From Verrucomicrobiota bacterium (lineage in GTDB: Bacteria; Verrucomicrobiota; Verrucomicrobiia; Limisphaerales; SIBE01), in NCBI GenBank assembly GCA_021733945.1, contig JAIPJX010000024.1, positions 1 through 42,769 of the forward strand: DNA of 42,769 nucleotides. Direction: 5' to 3'. Made by a program: the position numbers and the translations under genes. Positions 9,094-18,617 of the stretch are shown piece after piece; position 1 is the stretch's first letter; each line of letters opens with the position of its first letter. Under the pieces are notes generated by a model that saw only the letters and a list, made by a program, of their open reading frames with translations, was not told the origin of the DNA and searched no databases.

Positions 9094-9456
9094 TTACTCG
9101 GTCACGCGGTCCAGATATTTTTTGAGGCTGTCCATAAACAGCTTGAGGGCCGCCCGGGAATCGGCGGCTTCAAAGTCTTCAAACCTGCTCGAGAGCTCCC
9201 AGGTGCGTTCGACGAAGATCTCTTCGTCGGATTCGAGCCGCTGTGCGTTTTTTTTGGGAGCGGACTCCCGAATGGTCAGCTGCAGGTGGTAGAGGTCGCG
9301 TTCCCACATGCGGCAACGGAAGCTGCCCTTGCGTTCGGTGTTTTGGAACAGTTCGACGCGGGTGGGCAGGAAGTGGGTTCCCACCTCCAAGTCGAATTCG
9401 AAAGTGTTGATCAGCTTGAACACGCCGCTGCGCACGGCGGGATGGGTAAACTTCAT
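9094..9456 (-). CDS. Conserved-looking small protein of unknown function
   Basis: 120 residues from ATG 9456. An upstream in-frame ATG at 9510 would reach back into gatB, so the shorter start is preferred. The protein is acidic and basic in patches, with aromatic residues in the middle (CRMWERDLYHLQLTI), a charged stretch (LESDEEIFVERTWEL) and a final helix (ALKLFMDSLKKYLDRVTE). There is no signal peptide, no membrane segment and no metal motif, so it is probably cytoplasmic. It starts 16 nt after gatB and lies 93 nt before mpl, suggesting co-transcription. I do not recognise the family. Confidence 0.65.
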   Translation of the reverse strand: MKFTHPAVRSGVFKLINTFEFDLEVGTHFLPTRVELFQNTERKGSFRCRMWERDLYHLQLTIRESAPKKNAQRLESDEEIFVERTWELSSRFEDFEAADSRAALKLFMDSLKKYLDRVTE

Positions 9457-9472
9457 GGAACGTCCGGGTTGT

Positions 9473-10897
9473 TTATGAATTGAGTTTGCTGGCGAGCAGG
9501 TCTCCCACAAGGGCGGGGTTGGCTTTGCCTTTGCTCGCCTTCATGACCTGGCCTTTGAGAAAGTTGAGGGCCGCGGCCTTGCCGGATCGGAAATCCTCGG
9601 CGCTTTTTGGATTGGCGGCAATGACTTCATCGCAGAACTGTTCGATTGCCGAAGTGTCGCTCACCTGGCCCATTTGCCGGCTCTCGACGATCCCGGCAGG
9701 CGATTCACCGCTTTCGAACATATGCCGGAAGACGTCCTGAGCGATCTTGCTGCTGATGGTTCCGGCGTCCACCAGGGCGATCAATTCGGGAATTCCGGTG
9801 GGTGGAAACTTCAGATCTTCCAGACGCGTGTTGCTCTCCGTCATCCGGGCCCTGAGGTTGTTGATGACCCAGTTTGCAAGAGCCTTGGGTTGGACTCCCT
9901 GGCGGGCCACATCCTCAAAATAGTCGCCCAGCGGGACGTCGTTGACGAATGTCTCCGCGTCTGGCGCAGGCAGTTGGTAATCCTTCATGAACCTTCGTTT
10001 CCGGGTCAGGGGAAGCTCGACGACCCGGGCCCGGACGGATTCCAGCCAGGCTGCATCGGGCACAAAAGGCATCAGGTCTGGTTCGGAGAAATAGCGGTAA
10101 TCGTGGGCGTTCTCTTTCGAGCGCATCGACTCGGTCACTCCGACCGTGTCATCCCAGCGACGTGTTTCCTGGGAAAGGGTCCCTCCGGAACGAAGCACCG
10201 CGATCTGTCTGGGGATCTCATGTTCCAGGGCGCGGCGCACACCGCTGAAGCTGTTCATGTTCTTGATCTCGATCTTGGCTCCAAGCTTTTTCTCGCCCTT
10301 TGGCCTCACGCTGACATTTACATCGCACCGCACCATGCCCTTTTCCATGTCGCAATCGCTGACGCCACCGTAAATCAGGATTTGTTTCAGGGCGTTCAGA
10401 TAGTCACACGCCATCTCCGCGCTGGTGATGTCGGGTTCGGACACGATTTCCAGAAGGGGCACGCCGGCGCGGTTGAAATCGACACCGCTCTCGCGGTCGA
10501 AGTGGAAATTCTTGCCAACGTCCTCCTCCAAGTGCGCCCGCGTGATGTGAACCCTGGCCAGACCTCCCTGGAACTCGAATTCGACCCAGCCTCCGGAGGT
10601 GGAGGGTTTGTCGTACTGGGTGACCTGGTAATTCTTGGGGACGTCCGGGTAGAAATAGTTCTTCCGGTCGAACTTCGCAAACGGGCTGATGGTTCCGTTC
10701 AGCAGCAAACCCGTCAAAGCCGTCAGCCGCAGTGCTTCCTCGTTGGCGACCGGCAATACGCCCGGCAGGCCGAGGCAGACGGGGCAGACATGGGTGTTCG
10801 GGTCTGCCCCAAAAGAGTTGGCGCACCCGCACCACATTTTGGAATGTGTTTTCAGTTGAACGTGTGTCTCCAACCCGATGACGGCTTCAAAGTCCAT
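9473..10897 (-). CDS. gatB: Asp-tRNA(Asn)/Glu-tRNA(Gln) amidotransferase subunit B
   Basis: GatB of the GatCAB complex, which amidates misacylated Glu-tRNA(Gln) or Asp-tRNA(Asn) with ammonia made by GatA. Started at ATG 10897 it has 474 residues, the normal length. Visible signatures are the N-terminal FEAVIGLETHVQLKT, the zinc Cys set CGC...CPVC within the first 45 residues, the cradle motif RKNYFYPDVPKNYQ, DFNRAGVPLLEIVSEPD, and the C-terminal YqeY-like tail ending GDLLASKL. The longer open frame to 11485 runs over aroC and is not real coding sequence. gatA and gatC are not in the window. Its presence suggests an indirect route to Gln-tRNA or Asn-tRNA. Confidence 0.95.
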   Translation of the reverse strand: MDFEAVIGLETHVQLKTHSKMWCGCANSFGADPNTHVCPVCLGLPGVLPVANEEALRLTALTGLLLNGTISPFAKFDRKNYFYPDVPKNYQVTQYDKPSTSGGWVEFEFQGGLARVHITRAHLEEDVGKNFHFDRESGVDFNRAGVPLLEIVSEPDITSAEMACDYLNALKQILIYGGVSDCDMEKGMVRCDVNVSVRPKGEKKLGAKIEIKNMNSFSGVRRALEHEIPRQIAVLRSGGTLSQETRRWDDTVGVTESMRSKENAHDYRYFSEPDLMPFVPDAAWLESVRARVVELPLTRKRRFMKDYQLPAPDAETFVNDVPLGDYFEDVARQGVQPKALANWVINNLRARMTESNTRLEDLKFPPTGIPELIALVDAGTISSKIAQDVFRHMFESGESPAGIVESRQMGQVSDTSAIEQFCDEVIAANPKSAEDFRSGKAAALNFLKGQVMKASKGKANPALVGDLLASKLNS

Positions 10898-10996
10898 AAA
10901 CCGCCCTTTTGTGCCACAAATGCGGTCCACTGAACACAGAATTCTCATCGAGAAGTCGGTTTGACCTTGTCCGATTTTTTCCGCACCCTCTCGCGC

Positions 10997-12085
10997 ATGG
11001 GGAACTCTTTCGGCCAACTGTTTCGGATAACAACCTGGGGTGAATCTCACGGGGGCGGTGTCGGCGTCGTGATCGACGGTTGCCCTCCCCGTGTGCGGTT
11101 GACCGAAGCGGACATTCAACCCGACCTGGACCGGCGGCGTCCGGGGCAGTCCCGAATTGTAACGCCCCGCGATGAGAAGGACACGATCCAGATTCTCTCC
11201 GGCACCTTTGAGGGGCTTACGCTGGGAACCCCGATCTGCATGTGGGTGCGCAACCAGGACGCGCGGCCGGAGGCTTATTCGGAAATGGCGCAGAAGTTCC
11301 GGCCGTCTCATGCCGATTACACCTACACCGAGAAATACGGAATACGGAACTGGCAGGGCGGGGGACGCAGCAGTGCGCGGGAAACCGTCGGGCGCGTGGC
11401 TGCCGGGGCGTTGGCCCGGAAGATTTTGCGGGATAGTTTTGGGGTGGAAATCGTGGCTTTCGTGAGTCAGGTCCAGGGAATCCAATCCTGTGTGGACTTG
11501 GAAACGGTGCGTCTCGAAGACGTGGAAACCAACATCGTGCGGTGCCCGGACGCTGCTGCGGCGGGGCAGATGATCGAGCTGATCGAAAAGACCCGCAAAG
11601 AGGGGGACAGCGTGGGAGGTCTGGTGACCTGCGTGGCCCGGGGGGTTCCGGTGGGCTGGGGCGAACCGGTGTTCGACCGTCTGGAGGCCGATCTGGCGAA
11701 GGCAATGCTCAGTCTGCCTGCTTCAAAGGGGTTCGAAATCGGTTCCGGTTTTGGAGGAATCCAGATGAAAGGCACCGAGCACAACGATCCGTTCCGCGCG
11801 ACGGATGGGCGGGTGCGGACCACCACCAACCATTCGGGCGGGGTTCAGGGCGGCATTTCAAACGGTGCTCCCATTTATTTCCGCGTGCCCTTCAAGCCGG
11901 TTGCCACCGTGATGCACGAGCAGGACACCGTGGATTTGGCGCACCAGAATACCACGCTCAAGGGCCGAGGTCGGCACGATCCCTGCGTATTGCCGCGTGC
12001 GGTTCCGATGGTGGAGGCCATGACGGCCCTGGTGCTGCTGGATCACGCCCTGAGGCATCAGGCGCAGTGCCATTCCATCAGTTGA
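10997..12085 (+). CDS. aroC: Chorismate synthase
   Basis: Converts 5-enolpyruvylshikimate-3-phosphate to chorismate with reduced FMN, the last step of the shikimate pathway. From ATG 10997 the protein has 362 residues, the normal length. It begins [20 protein letters not shown] and contains the signature [16 protein letters not shown], the FMN/substrate region [14 protein letters not shown], the [13 protein letters not shown] loop, and [16 protein letters not shown]. Twelve extra upstream codons from 10961 are rejected because homologues start at MGN. It is divergent from gatB with about 100 nt between, and its last 8 nt overlap the convergent methyltransferase gene. Confidence 0.97.
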   Translation: MGNSFGQLFRITTWGESHGGGVGVVIDGCPPRVRLTEADIQPDLDRRRPGQSRIVTPRDEKDTIQILSGTFEGLTLGTPICMWVRNQDARPEAYSEMAQKFRPSHADYTYTEKYGIRNWQGGGRSSARETVGRVAAGALARKILRDSFGVEIVAFVSQVQGIQSCVDLETVRLEDVETNIVRCPDAAAAGQMIELIEKTRKEGDSVGGLVTCVARGVPVGWGEPVFDRLEADLAKAMLSLPASKGFEIGSGFGGIQMKGTEHNDPFRATDGRVRTTTNHSGGVQGGISNGAPIYFRVPFKPVATVMHEQDTVDLAHQNTTLKGRGRHDPCVLPRAVPMVEAMTALVLLDHALRHQAQCHSIS

Positions 12086-13193
12086 CGACGACGAACCACG
12101 AATAAAAGGGAGTGTCCTTTTCGTTTGTCAGGAAAAGTCGCAGGTTTTGTCGGGTGATAAATTCGTCGACAGCGCCTTTGACTCCGAAAACACCGAATTC
12201 GTAGCGGCCGTCCGGGATGTAGTCGTGCCCCGCGAGAATGCCACCCGGTTTGACCTTGGGCATCCAGTGTTTCAGATCCTCGCGTACACCTTCCAGGCTG
12301 TGGTCCCCATCCAGATAACAGAAATCGAGCGATTGATCCGGAATCAACTCGGTTCCTTCGATTGACGTGAGCCGCCAGACGACCGATCTGTTTCCGAACG
12401 GCATCAACCGCTTCAGGGTGAGGCGGTAGAACAGGTCGTGACTCTCCTGGGGAACGTTTGCGACGTCGACGTAGTCGTCGGCTGGGAATTCCCTCCAGGG
12501 ATCGATCGAGATCAGTCGCTCTCCCTTCCAGTTGCGAAGTAGAATTGACGAAAAATCCCCCCGTTGTACGCCAATTTCCACGCCGGTTCCCGTAAGTCCA
12601 AGCCGGTTCAACAGCTCCGGCAGCAGCTGCCGTCTGGGCAGTTTGGTTTCCTCAGCGCTTGCCTTGCCCGGAGTGCTTGCAGGTCGCGATGCGCGGATTG
12701 CCTCGAGAATGGTGTTCAGGTCCATTGCTTCGGCCTTGACCCGGTTCAGACCCGCCCGTGCGCTGTCCAGGGTGGGATTGCCGCTTACGGCTTTTTCATA
12801 ACATTCGGTGGCGGTGGCGGGTCTGCCCATGGTCAGATGCAGATCGCCAAGAGTGGTGTAGGCTTCTGATGGATCGGCGTAGAGGCGCACGGCCTGGCGC
12901 AGGGATTCTTTGGCTCGGTCGAAATCCCCCATGGCTCCCAGCGAGATCCCGAGATCATGGTGGATTCGGGCGGAGTCCGGCTTGATCCGCGCGGCCTTCG
13001 AGAACCACTGAAAAGCCGTTCCAAAATCGCCCTGGCGTCCAAAAGTCACTCCGAGAAGACGCAGCGCATCGAACTGGTCCGGATCCTGGGCCAACACCTG
13101 CTGCAGCATCGATTGGGCCTCGGGGAGTTTCCCGGATTGAAGGGACGCCAGAGCGCTCTGCAACAGCTTTGTAATGTCGGATGGTTGGTTCAT
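12078..13193 (-). CDS. TPR repeat protein fused to a class I SAM methyltransferase
   Basis: 371 residues in two parts. Residues about 1-150 form three to four tetratricopeptide repeats (for example [20 protein letters not shown] and [18 protein letters not shown]), which usually bind protein partners. After a linker, residues about 185-371 form a Methyltransf_24-like SAM-dependent domain: the glycine motif [15 protein letters not shown], the acidic post-motif LISIDPW, and [20 protein letters not shown] followed by [11 protein letters not shown]. The DGDHS segment resembles the catalytic and metal site of cephalosporin-hydroxylase-like and sugar O-methyltransferases. The substrate is unknown; the fusion suggests that a scaffold brings the methyltransferase to glycan or protein substrates. 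It has no signal peptide. Confidence 0.82.
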   Translation of the reverse strand: MNQPSDITKLLQSALASLQSGKLPEAQSMLQQVLAQDPDQFDALRLLGVTFGRQGDFGTAFQWFSKAARIKPDSARIHHDLGISLGAMGDFDRAKESLRQAVRLYADPSEAYTTLGDLHLTMGRPATATECYEKAVSGNPTLDSARAGLNRVKAEAMDLNTILEAIRASRPASTPGKASAEETKLPRRQLLPELLNRLGLTGTGVEIGVQRGDFSSILLRNWKGERLISIDPWREFPADDYVDVANVPQESHDLFYRLTLKRLMPFGNRSVVWRLTSIEGTELIPDQSLDFCYLDGDHSLEGVREDLKHWMPKVKPGGILAGHDYIPDGRYEFGVFGVKGAVDEFITRQNLRLFLTNEKDTPFYSWFVVVN

Positions 13194-13292
13194 GGGGTGG
13201 TATCGATCGGTTCGTCTGTTGGGCTCTCGGTTGTCGGGCGAAATTCGTTTTGGGACGGCGTTGCCCCAGTGGGGGGCTTCAGAGCGCAGGCC

Positions 13293-14051
13293 TCAACCCC
13301 GGCCGACCAGGGGCATTTTCGTGGCCATCACCGTGATGAAGGGCACGTTTGCGGCAAGCGGCAGGCTGGCCATGTAGACCACCGCGCGTGCGACATGGGC
13401 GGGGTCAATTCGGGGTTCCGCCCGGGTGGAGCCGTCCGCCTGGATCACTCCATCGGTCATCCGAGCCGTCATGTCGGTGGCGGCGTTGCCGATGTCGATC
13501 TGCCCACAGGCGATGTCGTGATGCCTCCCGTCGAGCGAGGTGGACTTGGTCAAACCGGTGATGGCGTGTTTGGAGGCGGTGTAGGGTGCCGAGTTTGGTC
13601 GGGGAACCTGAGCCGAGACGGAACCGTTGTTGATGATCCGGCCGCCTTTGGGGACCTGGGTCTTCATCAGACGGAATGCCGCCTGTGTGCAAAGAAACGT
13701 GCCGGTCAGATTGATGTCCACGACCGATTTCCATTGTTCCAGCGAAAGGTCTTCCAGCGGTATCGCGGGGGCGTTGCCTCCTGCGTTGTTGAACAGGAGA
13801 TCCAGTCGCCCGAAGGATTCCCGGATCCGCTGGAAAAGTTCATCAACGGATCGTGGATTCGCAACATCCGCGGGGACGATCAGGGTGGCCGATTCGAGTG
13901 GTCCGGCGAGTTTGGTGGTCTCCACCAGCGTCCTGATGGTGCGTCCGGCGAGCACGACCTGATACCCTTCCTTGAGCAGGGCCAGGGTTGCGGCACGTCC
14001 AACCCCGGTACCTGCACCGGTCACAAGCGCAATTCTTGGCCGGGCACTCAT
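13293..14051 (-). CDS. Short-chain dehydrogenase/reductase (SDR)
   Basis: A 252-residue classical SDR using NAD(P)H. It has the cofactor motif TGAGTGVG near the N-terminus, the structural NNAGG motif, and a catalytic Ser ([11 protein letters not shown]) with the Y-x3-K pair in [12 protein letters not shown]. The later stretch [17 protein letters not shown] is characteristic of one common bacterial SDR subgroup of unknown substrate. It lies about 100 nt after the start of the TPR-methyltransferase, on the same strand and upstream of it, so the two may be co-transcribed. Signature catalytic residues are intact. Confidence 0.9.
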   Translation of the reverse strand: MSARPRIALVTGAGTGVGRAATLALLKEGYQVVLAGRTIRTLVETTKLAGPLESATLIVPADVANPRSVDELFQRIRESFGRLDLLFNNAGGNAPAIPLEDLSLEQWKSVVDINLTGTFLCTQAAFRLMKTQVPKGGRIINNGSVSAQVPRPNSAPYTASKHAITGLTKSTSLDGRHHDIACGQIDIGNAATDMTARMTDGVIQADGSTRAEPRIDPAHVARAVVYMASLPLAANVPFITVMATKMPLVGRG

Positions 14052-14241
14052 GGTTGGATGCTTGCCGAATCGGAAGATGTCAGGCAGTCTGGCATCTTTC
14101 GAGCATGAGGAATTGCGCAGCTCCCTGTCAAGGGGGCGATCGGGATTGATTGAAACCTTGGCGCGATGGCATGCGTCTGAGGAGGTCAGTGCCCAGCTGA
14201 GTTGCCTGGGATGGAAACCGTTTCGATTTGCAGAATTGCCT

Positions 14242-15615
14242 ATGAATTCATTACTCCGATTTTTTGCCGGCCTCGCCGTTTGCTCCGCGGGTGCCTTGTG
14301 TGGTCCGGGTTTCGCCGGTCAACCCTCCGCCGATTGGCAGGCTTCCTGGCCCCAATGGCGGGGGCCGAACGGGGACGGCGTCTCCGCGCAGGGGCGCCCT
14401 CCGACGGAATGGAGCGAAACCAAAAACGTTCAATGGAAGGTGAAGGTTCCAGGAGCCGGATACGCAACGCCGGTCATCTGGAAGGATCGGGTCTTTATTC
14501 TGAGCGCGGTCAACACAGGTCGGAAAGCGCCGGGCCAGGCATCGGAAAACTCCGAACCCGCGCGAGGGCTGGGCGGGGGCGGGAGACGTGGAGGAGGAAT
14601 GTCGATGACCCCGACCGAGATTCATGAGTTTGTGGTGATTTGCCTGAACCGGGCGGATGGAAGCACGGTTTGGACGACGACTGTGGCAGAGTTGTTGCCT
14701 CACGAGGGTTACAAACCGAACGACGGGTCTTTCGCGTCCGTTTCACCCATTACGGATGGAGAGCATGTGTTCGCTTCGTTTGGGTCGCGTGGGCTGTATT
14801 GCCTGGACATGACGGGCAGGGTCCAGTGGAAAAAGGATCTGGGTGACATGCGAATCAAGATGGGTTTCGGTGAAGGGAGTTCCCCTGCGTTGCATGGCGA
14901 CACGCTTGTGGTGAACTGGGATCACGAGGGGGATTCGTTCATCGCCGCCTTCGACAAATCAACTGGAGAGGAACGGTGGCGCACTCTTCGGGACGAACAA
15001 ACCACGTGGTCGACACCGTTGATTGTCGAGGTCGGTGGCGGGGCTCAGGCGATCGTGTCGGCGACCGACAGTGTGCGCGCCTACGACGTGGCGACCGGTA
15101 GGCAGGTCTGGGAATCGGCCGGATTGACAGCCAACGTGATTCCCTCGCCGGTGACCGGGCACGGCATGGCCTATGTGATGAGCGGATTTCGGGGCTCGAG
15201 CCTTCAGGCGATTCGGCTTGGAAAAAGCGGCAAACTGGCGGGAACGGACGCGATCGTGTGGACTTACGACCGGGACACGCCCTATGTGCCTTCTCCCTTG
15301 TTGTACGGCAAGCGGCTCTATTTTCTAAAAAGCAACAATCCGATGATCACCTGCCTCGACGCCCTGACTGGCACGCCGCATTTCTCAGAGGAACGGCTCG
15401 AGGGTATCCGCGGTGTCTACGCCTCGATCGTGGGTGCCGGGGGCAGTGTTTACATTGTTGGCCGGGAAGGCACCGCTGTTGTGATCAAGGATTCGGACCG
15501 TTTTCAGGTGTTGGCCACCAATAAACTCGACGAGAAGTTCGACGCTTCGCCCGTGGTGGTTGGCAATGAGCTCTATCTGCGCGGTCAGGATAACCTCTAC
15601 TGCCTCGCGGAGTGA
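14242..15615 (+). CDS. Exported PQQ-like beta-propeller protein
   Basis: 457 residues from ATG 14242. The N-terminus is a signal peptide ([18 protein letters not shown]). The mature protein opens with [14 protein letters not shown], the usual entry of the PQQ-binding-like propellers found widely in planctomycetes and verrucomicrobia, followed by repeats with blade motifs such as [28 protein letters not shown] and [14 protein letters not shown]. No quinone-ligating dehydrogenase residues or haem sites are evident, so it is probably a BamB-like or structural/binding propeller and not an active dehydrogenase. A glycine/arginine-rich insert ([16 protein letters not shown]) splits an early blade. 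It ends 18 nt from the convergent HD gene. Confidence 0.85.
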   Translation: MNSLLRFFAGLAVCSAGALCGPGFAGQPSADWQASWPQWRGPNGDGVSAQGRPPTEWSETKNVQWKVKVPGAGYATPVIWKDRVFILSAVNTGRKAPGQASENSEPARGLGGGGRRGGGMSMTPTEIHEFVVICLNRADGSTVWTTTVAELLPHEGYKPNDGSFASVSPITDGEHVFASFGSRGLYCLDMTGRVQWKKDLGDMRIKMGFGEGSSPALHGDTLVVNWDHEGDSFIAAFDKSTGEERWRTLRDEQTTWSTPLIVEVGGGAQAIVSATDSVRAYDVATGRQVWESAGLTANVIPSPVTGHGMAYVMSGFRGSSLQAIRLGKSGKLAGTDAIVWTYDRDTPYVPSPLLYGKRLYFLKSNNPMITCLDALTGTPHFSEERLEGIRGVYASIVGAGGSVYIVGREGTAVVIKDSDRFQVLATNKLDEKFDASPVVVGNELYLRGQDNLYCLAE

Positions 15616-15633
15616 ACGTGGCCGGGTCCCGGA

Positions 15634-16203
15634 TCAGGACGAGGTCATTGCCTGGAGTTCCCGAACCACCCGGTCCAGTTCCTCGGTCAGCGGGGTTGAG
15701 GGCAGGGCGTTGAAGACCCCGGCCAGGGACTGGAAATACCAGAGGGTCCCCTCCCTGCCACCGACGAACCGTTCGAAGATCGCATCCCCCTGCAGGCGAT
15801 GCATTCGAATCAACGCGCGTCCGTTGTGCAGTTTGTCGGCTGCCGAGACCAGCTGGGTGGAGCGTGTTGCCTCTGGCAGATGACGGAGGTAGGCCTCTTT
15901 TCGCTCCCTCCACGGAGGCGGCGGAACCTGCATGGAATCGGTGCATCCGGCGACAATCGCCGCCACCGCTTCGCCGAATTTCAGGCGGATTTCCTCGAGG
16001 CGCGTTTCGCCACCCGCGTCTTCAACCGCATCGTGAAGAAGGGCACCGATTGCTTCGGTTTCGTTTCCTCCGTGTTCCAGGACGATGGAGGTGACTCCGA
16101 TCAGATGCGCGATGAATGGCATCTCCGTTTTCTTCCGGATCTGACCGGCATGAATCCGGTTGGCATAGACCAGTGCTTCCTCGAATTTGAGTGATAGATC
16201 CAT
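15634..16203 (-). CDS. Small HD-domain protein, (p)ppGpp hydrolase-like (MESH1/SAH type)
   Basis: 189 residues that match the hydrolase half of RelA/SpoT enzymes and nothing else. Metal and catalytic residues can be placed: H33 in PFIAHLIGV, H57-D58 and E61-D62 in LLHDAVED, and D123 in SAADKLHNG. There is no synthetase, TGS or ACT domain. Small stand-alone proteins of this type (SAH/Mesh1) remove the 3'-pyrophosphate of ppGpp, so the gene may tune the stringent response or clear a related nucleotide. The substrate is inferred from the family only. It is divergent from the DUF5679 gene and convergent with the PQQ-like gene. Confidence 0.82.
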   Translation of the reverse strand: MDLSLKFEEALVYANRIHAGQIRKKTEMPFIAHLIGVTSIVLEHGGNETEAIGALLHDAVEDAGGETRLEEIRLKFGEAVAAIVAGCTDSMQVPPPPWRERKEAYLRHLPEATRSTQLVSAADKLHNGRALIRMHRLQGDAIFERFVGGREGTLWYFQSLAGVFNALPSTPLTEELDRVVRELQAMTSS

Positions 16204-16337
16204 GGAGGGACTCTAGATCCCTGACGCCGGATCCGCCAGTCCGCAGTGATCCGGGACCGGCCGGTGAGATCCGTGCTGGTGGAAACATCGGGGAGTTTTC
16301 GGTGCAAAATGGAACAATATAGGGGTTTCTTTCCCTG

Positions 16338-16365
16338 TTGACGCGTGGAGCCGACAATCTAAGCT
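16338..16365 (+). promoter_or_regulatory. Candidate promoter of the DUF5679 gene
   Basis: TTGACG at 16338-16343 and TAAGCT at 16360-16365 with a 16-nt spacer. A start of transcription near 16373 would leave a leader of about 45 nt before ATG 16418. It sits in the 214-nt divergent gap between the HD and DUF5679 genes. Confidence 0.4.
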
Positions 16366-16417
16366 GTTTTTCTGGATGGTGCCATGATGAATCCGAATGT
16401 GCCATCGGTCAGGTTTT

Positions 16418-16627
16418 ATGTCACAAGGATATTGCTCCAAGTGTAGATCGAAGAAAGAAATCGCCGATGCCGTCGAGGAGGAGATGAAGAACGGGAGGAC
16501 GATGATCAAAGGCAAATGTCCGGCGTGCGGGGTGGTGGTGTTCAAGATCCTCGACGGAAAAACACACGAGGGGTGCGCGGTTTCGGATCTTGTGGATCCC
16601 TCTGATCCTACCGGCATGCCGTCCTGA
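16418..16627 (+). CDS. DUF5679-type zinc-ribbon protein
   Basis: 69 residues. Two CxxC pairs (C6/C9 in YCSKCRSKKEI and C34/C37 in GKCPACGVVVFKI) are spaced as in a zinc ribbon, with the intervening MKNGRTMIKG segment matching the DUF5679 domain. Such small proteins are cytoplasmic and their role is unknown; nucleic-acid or topoisomerase-like contacts have been guessed for zinc ribbons in general. The C-terminal tail of about 20 residues is polar and acidic. ATG 16418 is chosen because the ribbon begins directly after it; the seven codons upstream from 16397 look non-coding. Confidence 0.8.
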   Translation: MSQGYCSKCRSKKEIADAVEEEMKNGRTMIKGKCPACGVVVFKILDGKTHEGCAVSDLVDPSDPTGMPS

Positions 16628-16634
16628 GGCCAGG

Positions 16635-17546
16635 TTAGAGTCCGGCCATGACCAGGCTTGCGACTGCTGCCAGTATCCCCGTCAAGACAACCCAGCTGGT
16701 CCTCTGGAGCGTTCGATTCCGGTCCGGTGACCGGGGCAGGAGGGTGAGGATCCCGCCGATGCCGATTCCCCCGAAGAACCCGCCCACATGCGCGATCACG
16801 TCGCTGGAAGGGTTGGTTCCCAGGATCACCAGCAGAAGCATTCCCCCCAGAATTCCCTTGAGGGCAAATTTCAAACCAGAGTGCAGTTGGGTTGAATCGC
16901 GGATCGAAAGTGCCGAAATCATGCCCAGAGCCCCCATGACCATTCCGGATGCCCCCAGCCCGTGGTACGGGGCGTGGTAGAGGAGCAGCCCGCAAAGATT
17001 TCCAATCGCTCCCGCCAGAAGGATCGACAGAAGTGCGCAACCCGCCCCAAACGCTCCCATCGCCAGGCCCACCAGCACAAAACCGGTCGTCAGGTTGGAG
17101 ATCAGGTGAGGGAGGTCGGCATGGAGGAAGACAGCGGATACCAGGCGCCACCACTCGCCCTGGGTCACCGCCGCGCTGTCAAACTGTGCGAGTGCACCCA
17201 GTGACGGGAGGAGCAGTTTGTCGATCTCGAACACCAGGGCAAGCAGCATGCACCAGTAAAGGACGCCCCGGTGAAAGGGTGTTTTGGACCATTCGACTCG
17301 GACGGGGGTGGAGCGTTTTCGATTTTCCTGCTCGTATAGGGAGATGGATCGCAGGGCAACCTCGTGTTCGTGAGGTTCCACCACGAGGAGCCACCCGTCC
17401 GGATCCGAGCGCTCAATGGTCGCCGCTATGCCCTGACTGGCCAGGACCAGACTCCAGTCCATGACCTGATCCTCGGATCGGGCGGCGATGCCCGCCAAAT
17501 CAAGCTCTGTTTGCCCGGATGACACGATGGGACTATGGTTCCTCAC
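16635..17546 (-). CDS. Rhomboid family intramembrane serine protease
   Basis: 303 residues. About 95 N-terminal cytoplasmic residues (including MDWSLVLASQGIAATIE, a segment common in verrucomicrobial rhomboids) precede a six-helix rhomboid core. The core shows the H-x3-H-x4-N type motif FLHADLPHLISNL, the catalytic serine S200 in GLGASGMVMG, and the partner histidine H253 in DVIAHVGGFFGG, so it should be active. Rhomboids cut membrane proteins within or near a transmembrane segment; the target is unknown. The start is GTG 17546, with AGGA a few bases upstream; ATG 17462 is an alternative. It ends 7 nt from the convergent DUF5679 gene. Confidence 0.9.
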   Translation of the reverse strand: MRNHSPIVSSGQTELDLAGIAARSEDQVMDWSLVLASQGIAATIERSDPDGWLLVVEPHEHEVALRSISLYEQENRKRSTPVRVEWSKTPFHRGVLYWCMLLALVFEIDKLLLPSLGALAQFDSAAVTQGEWWRLVSAVFLHADLPHLISNLTTGFVLVGLAMGAFGAGCALLSILLAGAIGNLCGLLLYHAPYHGLGASGMVMGALGMISALSIRDSTQLHSGLKFALKGILGGMLLLVILGTNPSSDVIAHVGGFFGGIGIGGILTLLPRSPDRNRTLQRTSWVVLTGILAAVASLVMAGL

Positions 17547-17570
17547 GTTTCCTGGTTTGTCCAGTTCCCC

Positions 17571-17880
17571 GTCCCGGTGAGCGGTTTCGGGGATCCGGAT
17601 TGGAATGGGCTCCGGCTCAGCGGCGCTTCGCCCTACCGCTGAGGGAACGGGGGAAGGTGGCTGGGGAAAGGTAGCGCGAACCGTCCCGGTGAGCGGGTCC
17701 GGGGATCTGGATTCGAATGGGCTGCGGCTCAGCGGGCTTCGCCCTACCGCTGAGGGAAGGGGGGAAGGTGGCTGGGGAAAGGTAGCGCGAACCGTCCCGG
17801 TGAGCGGGTCCGGGGATCTGGATTCGAATGGGCTCCGGCTCAGCGGGACGCTTCGCCCTACCGCTGAGGGAACGGGGGGG
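17571..17880. repeat. Tandem repeat of about 111 bp with a hairpin in each unit
   Basis: This fills the 339-nt gap between the rhomboid start and the sdhB stop. Units begin at 17571, 17683 and 17794 (112, 111 and about 87 bp, the last cut short), nearly identical to one another. Each contains the same inverted repeat CTCAGCGG...CCGCTGAG: arms at 17616-17623/17636-17643, 17728-17735/17747-17754 and 17839-17846/17861-17868, with a loop of 11-14 nt holding CTTCGCCCTA. The array could act as a transcript end or RNA-stability element after sdhB, or it may be a REP/BIME-like mobile hairpin family. An open frame crosses it but is simply the repeat read three times. Confidence 0.85.
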
Positions 17881-17885
17881 CGGGC

Positions 17886-18617
17886 TCAGGCTTTGAGGTA
17901 GTCCCTGTTCATCCTCGAAATAAAATCGAGGCTGATCTGTTTGGGGCAGACGGCTTCGCAGGAACCTGTGACTGAGCAGGCACCGAAACCTTCGGCGTCC
18001 ATCGCTTCAACCATGCTCAGAACCCGCCGGTTCGCCTCAACCTTGCCCTGGGGAAGCAGTGCGAGATGTTGGACCTTGGCCGCCACGAAGAGCATGGCGG
18101 AAGCGTTCTTGCAGGCTGCGACACAGGCACCGCATCCGATGCAGGCGGCGGCGTCCATCGCGAGTTCCTGGTCCACTTTCGGAATCGGCAATGCATTGGC
18201 GTCGGGAGTGCCCCCGGTGTTCACCGAGACAAAACCACCGGACTGGATGATTCGGTCGAACGCACTGCGATCCACGACCAGATCCTTGACCGGAGGGAAA
18301 GCCCGGGCGCGCCAGGGTTCGATGGTGATTGTCTGGCCGTCATGAAAATGCCGCATATGCAGCTGGCACGTGGCCGTGCCGGCATTGCCTCCGTGGGGAA
18401 TCCCGTTGATGACAAGGGAGCAGGCGCCACAGATGCCCTCCCGGCAGTCGGAATCGAACGCGATGGGTTCCTCTCCACGCTCGGCCAGTTCTTCGTTCAC
18501 GACATCGAGCATTTCCAGGAAAGACATGTCGGGCATGACATTCCTGGCCGTATGGTCTTGGAACCGGCCCGGGCTGTTGGCGCTCTTCTGACGCCAGACT
18601 TTCAAGGTGAGATTCAT
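17886..18617 (-). CDS. sdhB: Succinate dehydrogenase/fumarate reductase iron-sulfur subunit
   Basis: A 243-residue electron-transfer subunit on the cytoplasmic face of complex II. Its [2Fe-2S] ligands are in [18 protein letters not shown] with a later Cys in GTATCQLHM. The [4Fe-4S] and [3Fe-4S] ligands lie in [14 protein letters not shown] and [15 protein letters not shown]. It passes electrons from the SdhA flavin to the haems and quinone of SdhC. The start ATG overlaps the sdhA stop, giving tight coupling within the sdhCAB order typical of Bacteroidetes/Verrucomicrobia-type enzymes. The 3' end runs into the tandem hairpin array. Confidence 0.96.
   Translation of the reverse strand: MNLTLKVWRQKSANSPGRFQDHTARNVMPDMSFLEMLDVVNEELAERGEEPIAFDSDCREGICGACSLVINGIPHGGNAGTATCQLHMRHFHDGQTITIEPWRARAFPPVKDLVVDRSAFDRIIQSGGFVSVNTGGTPDANALPIPKVDQELAMDAAACIGCGACVAACKNASAMLFVAAKVQHLALLPQGKVEANRRVLSMVEAMDAEGFGACSVTGSCEAVCPKQISLDFISRMNRDYLKA

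Noticed and set aside
17605-17901. 98-residue open frame across the tandem repeat
   Set aside because: It is the repeat unit read in frame because the second unit is 111 bp; there is no ribosome site and the hairpins explain the sequence.
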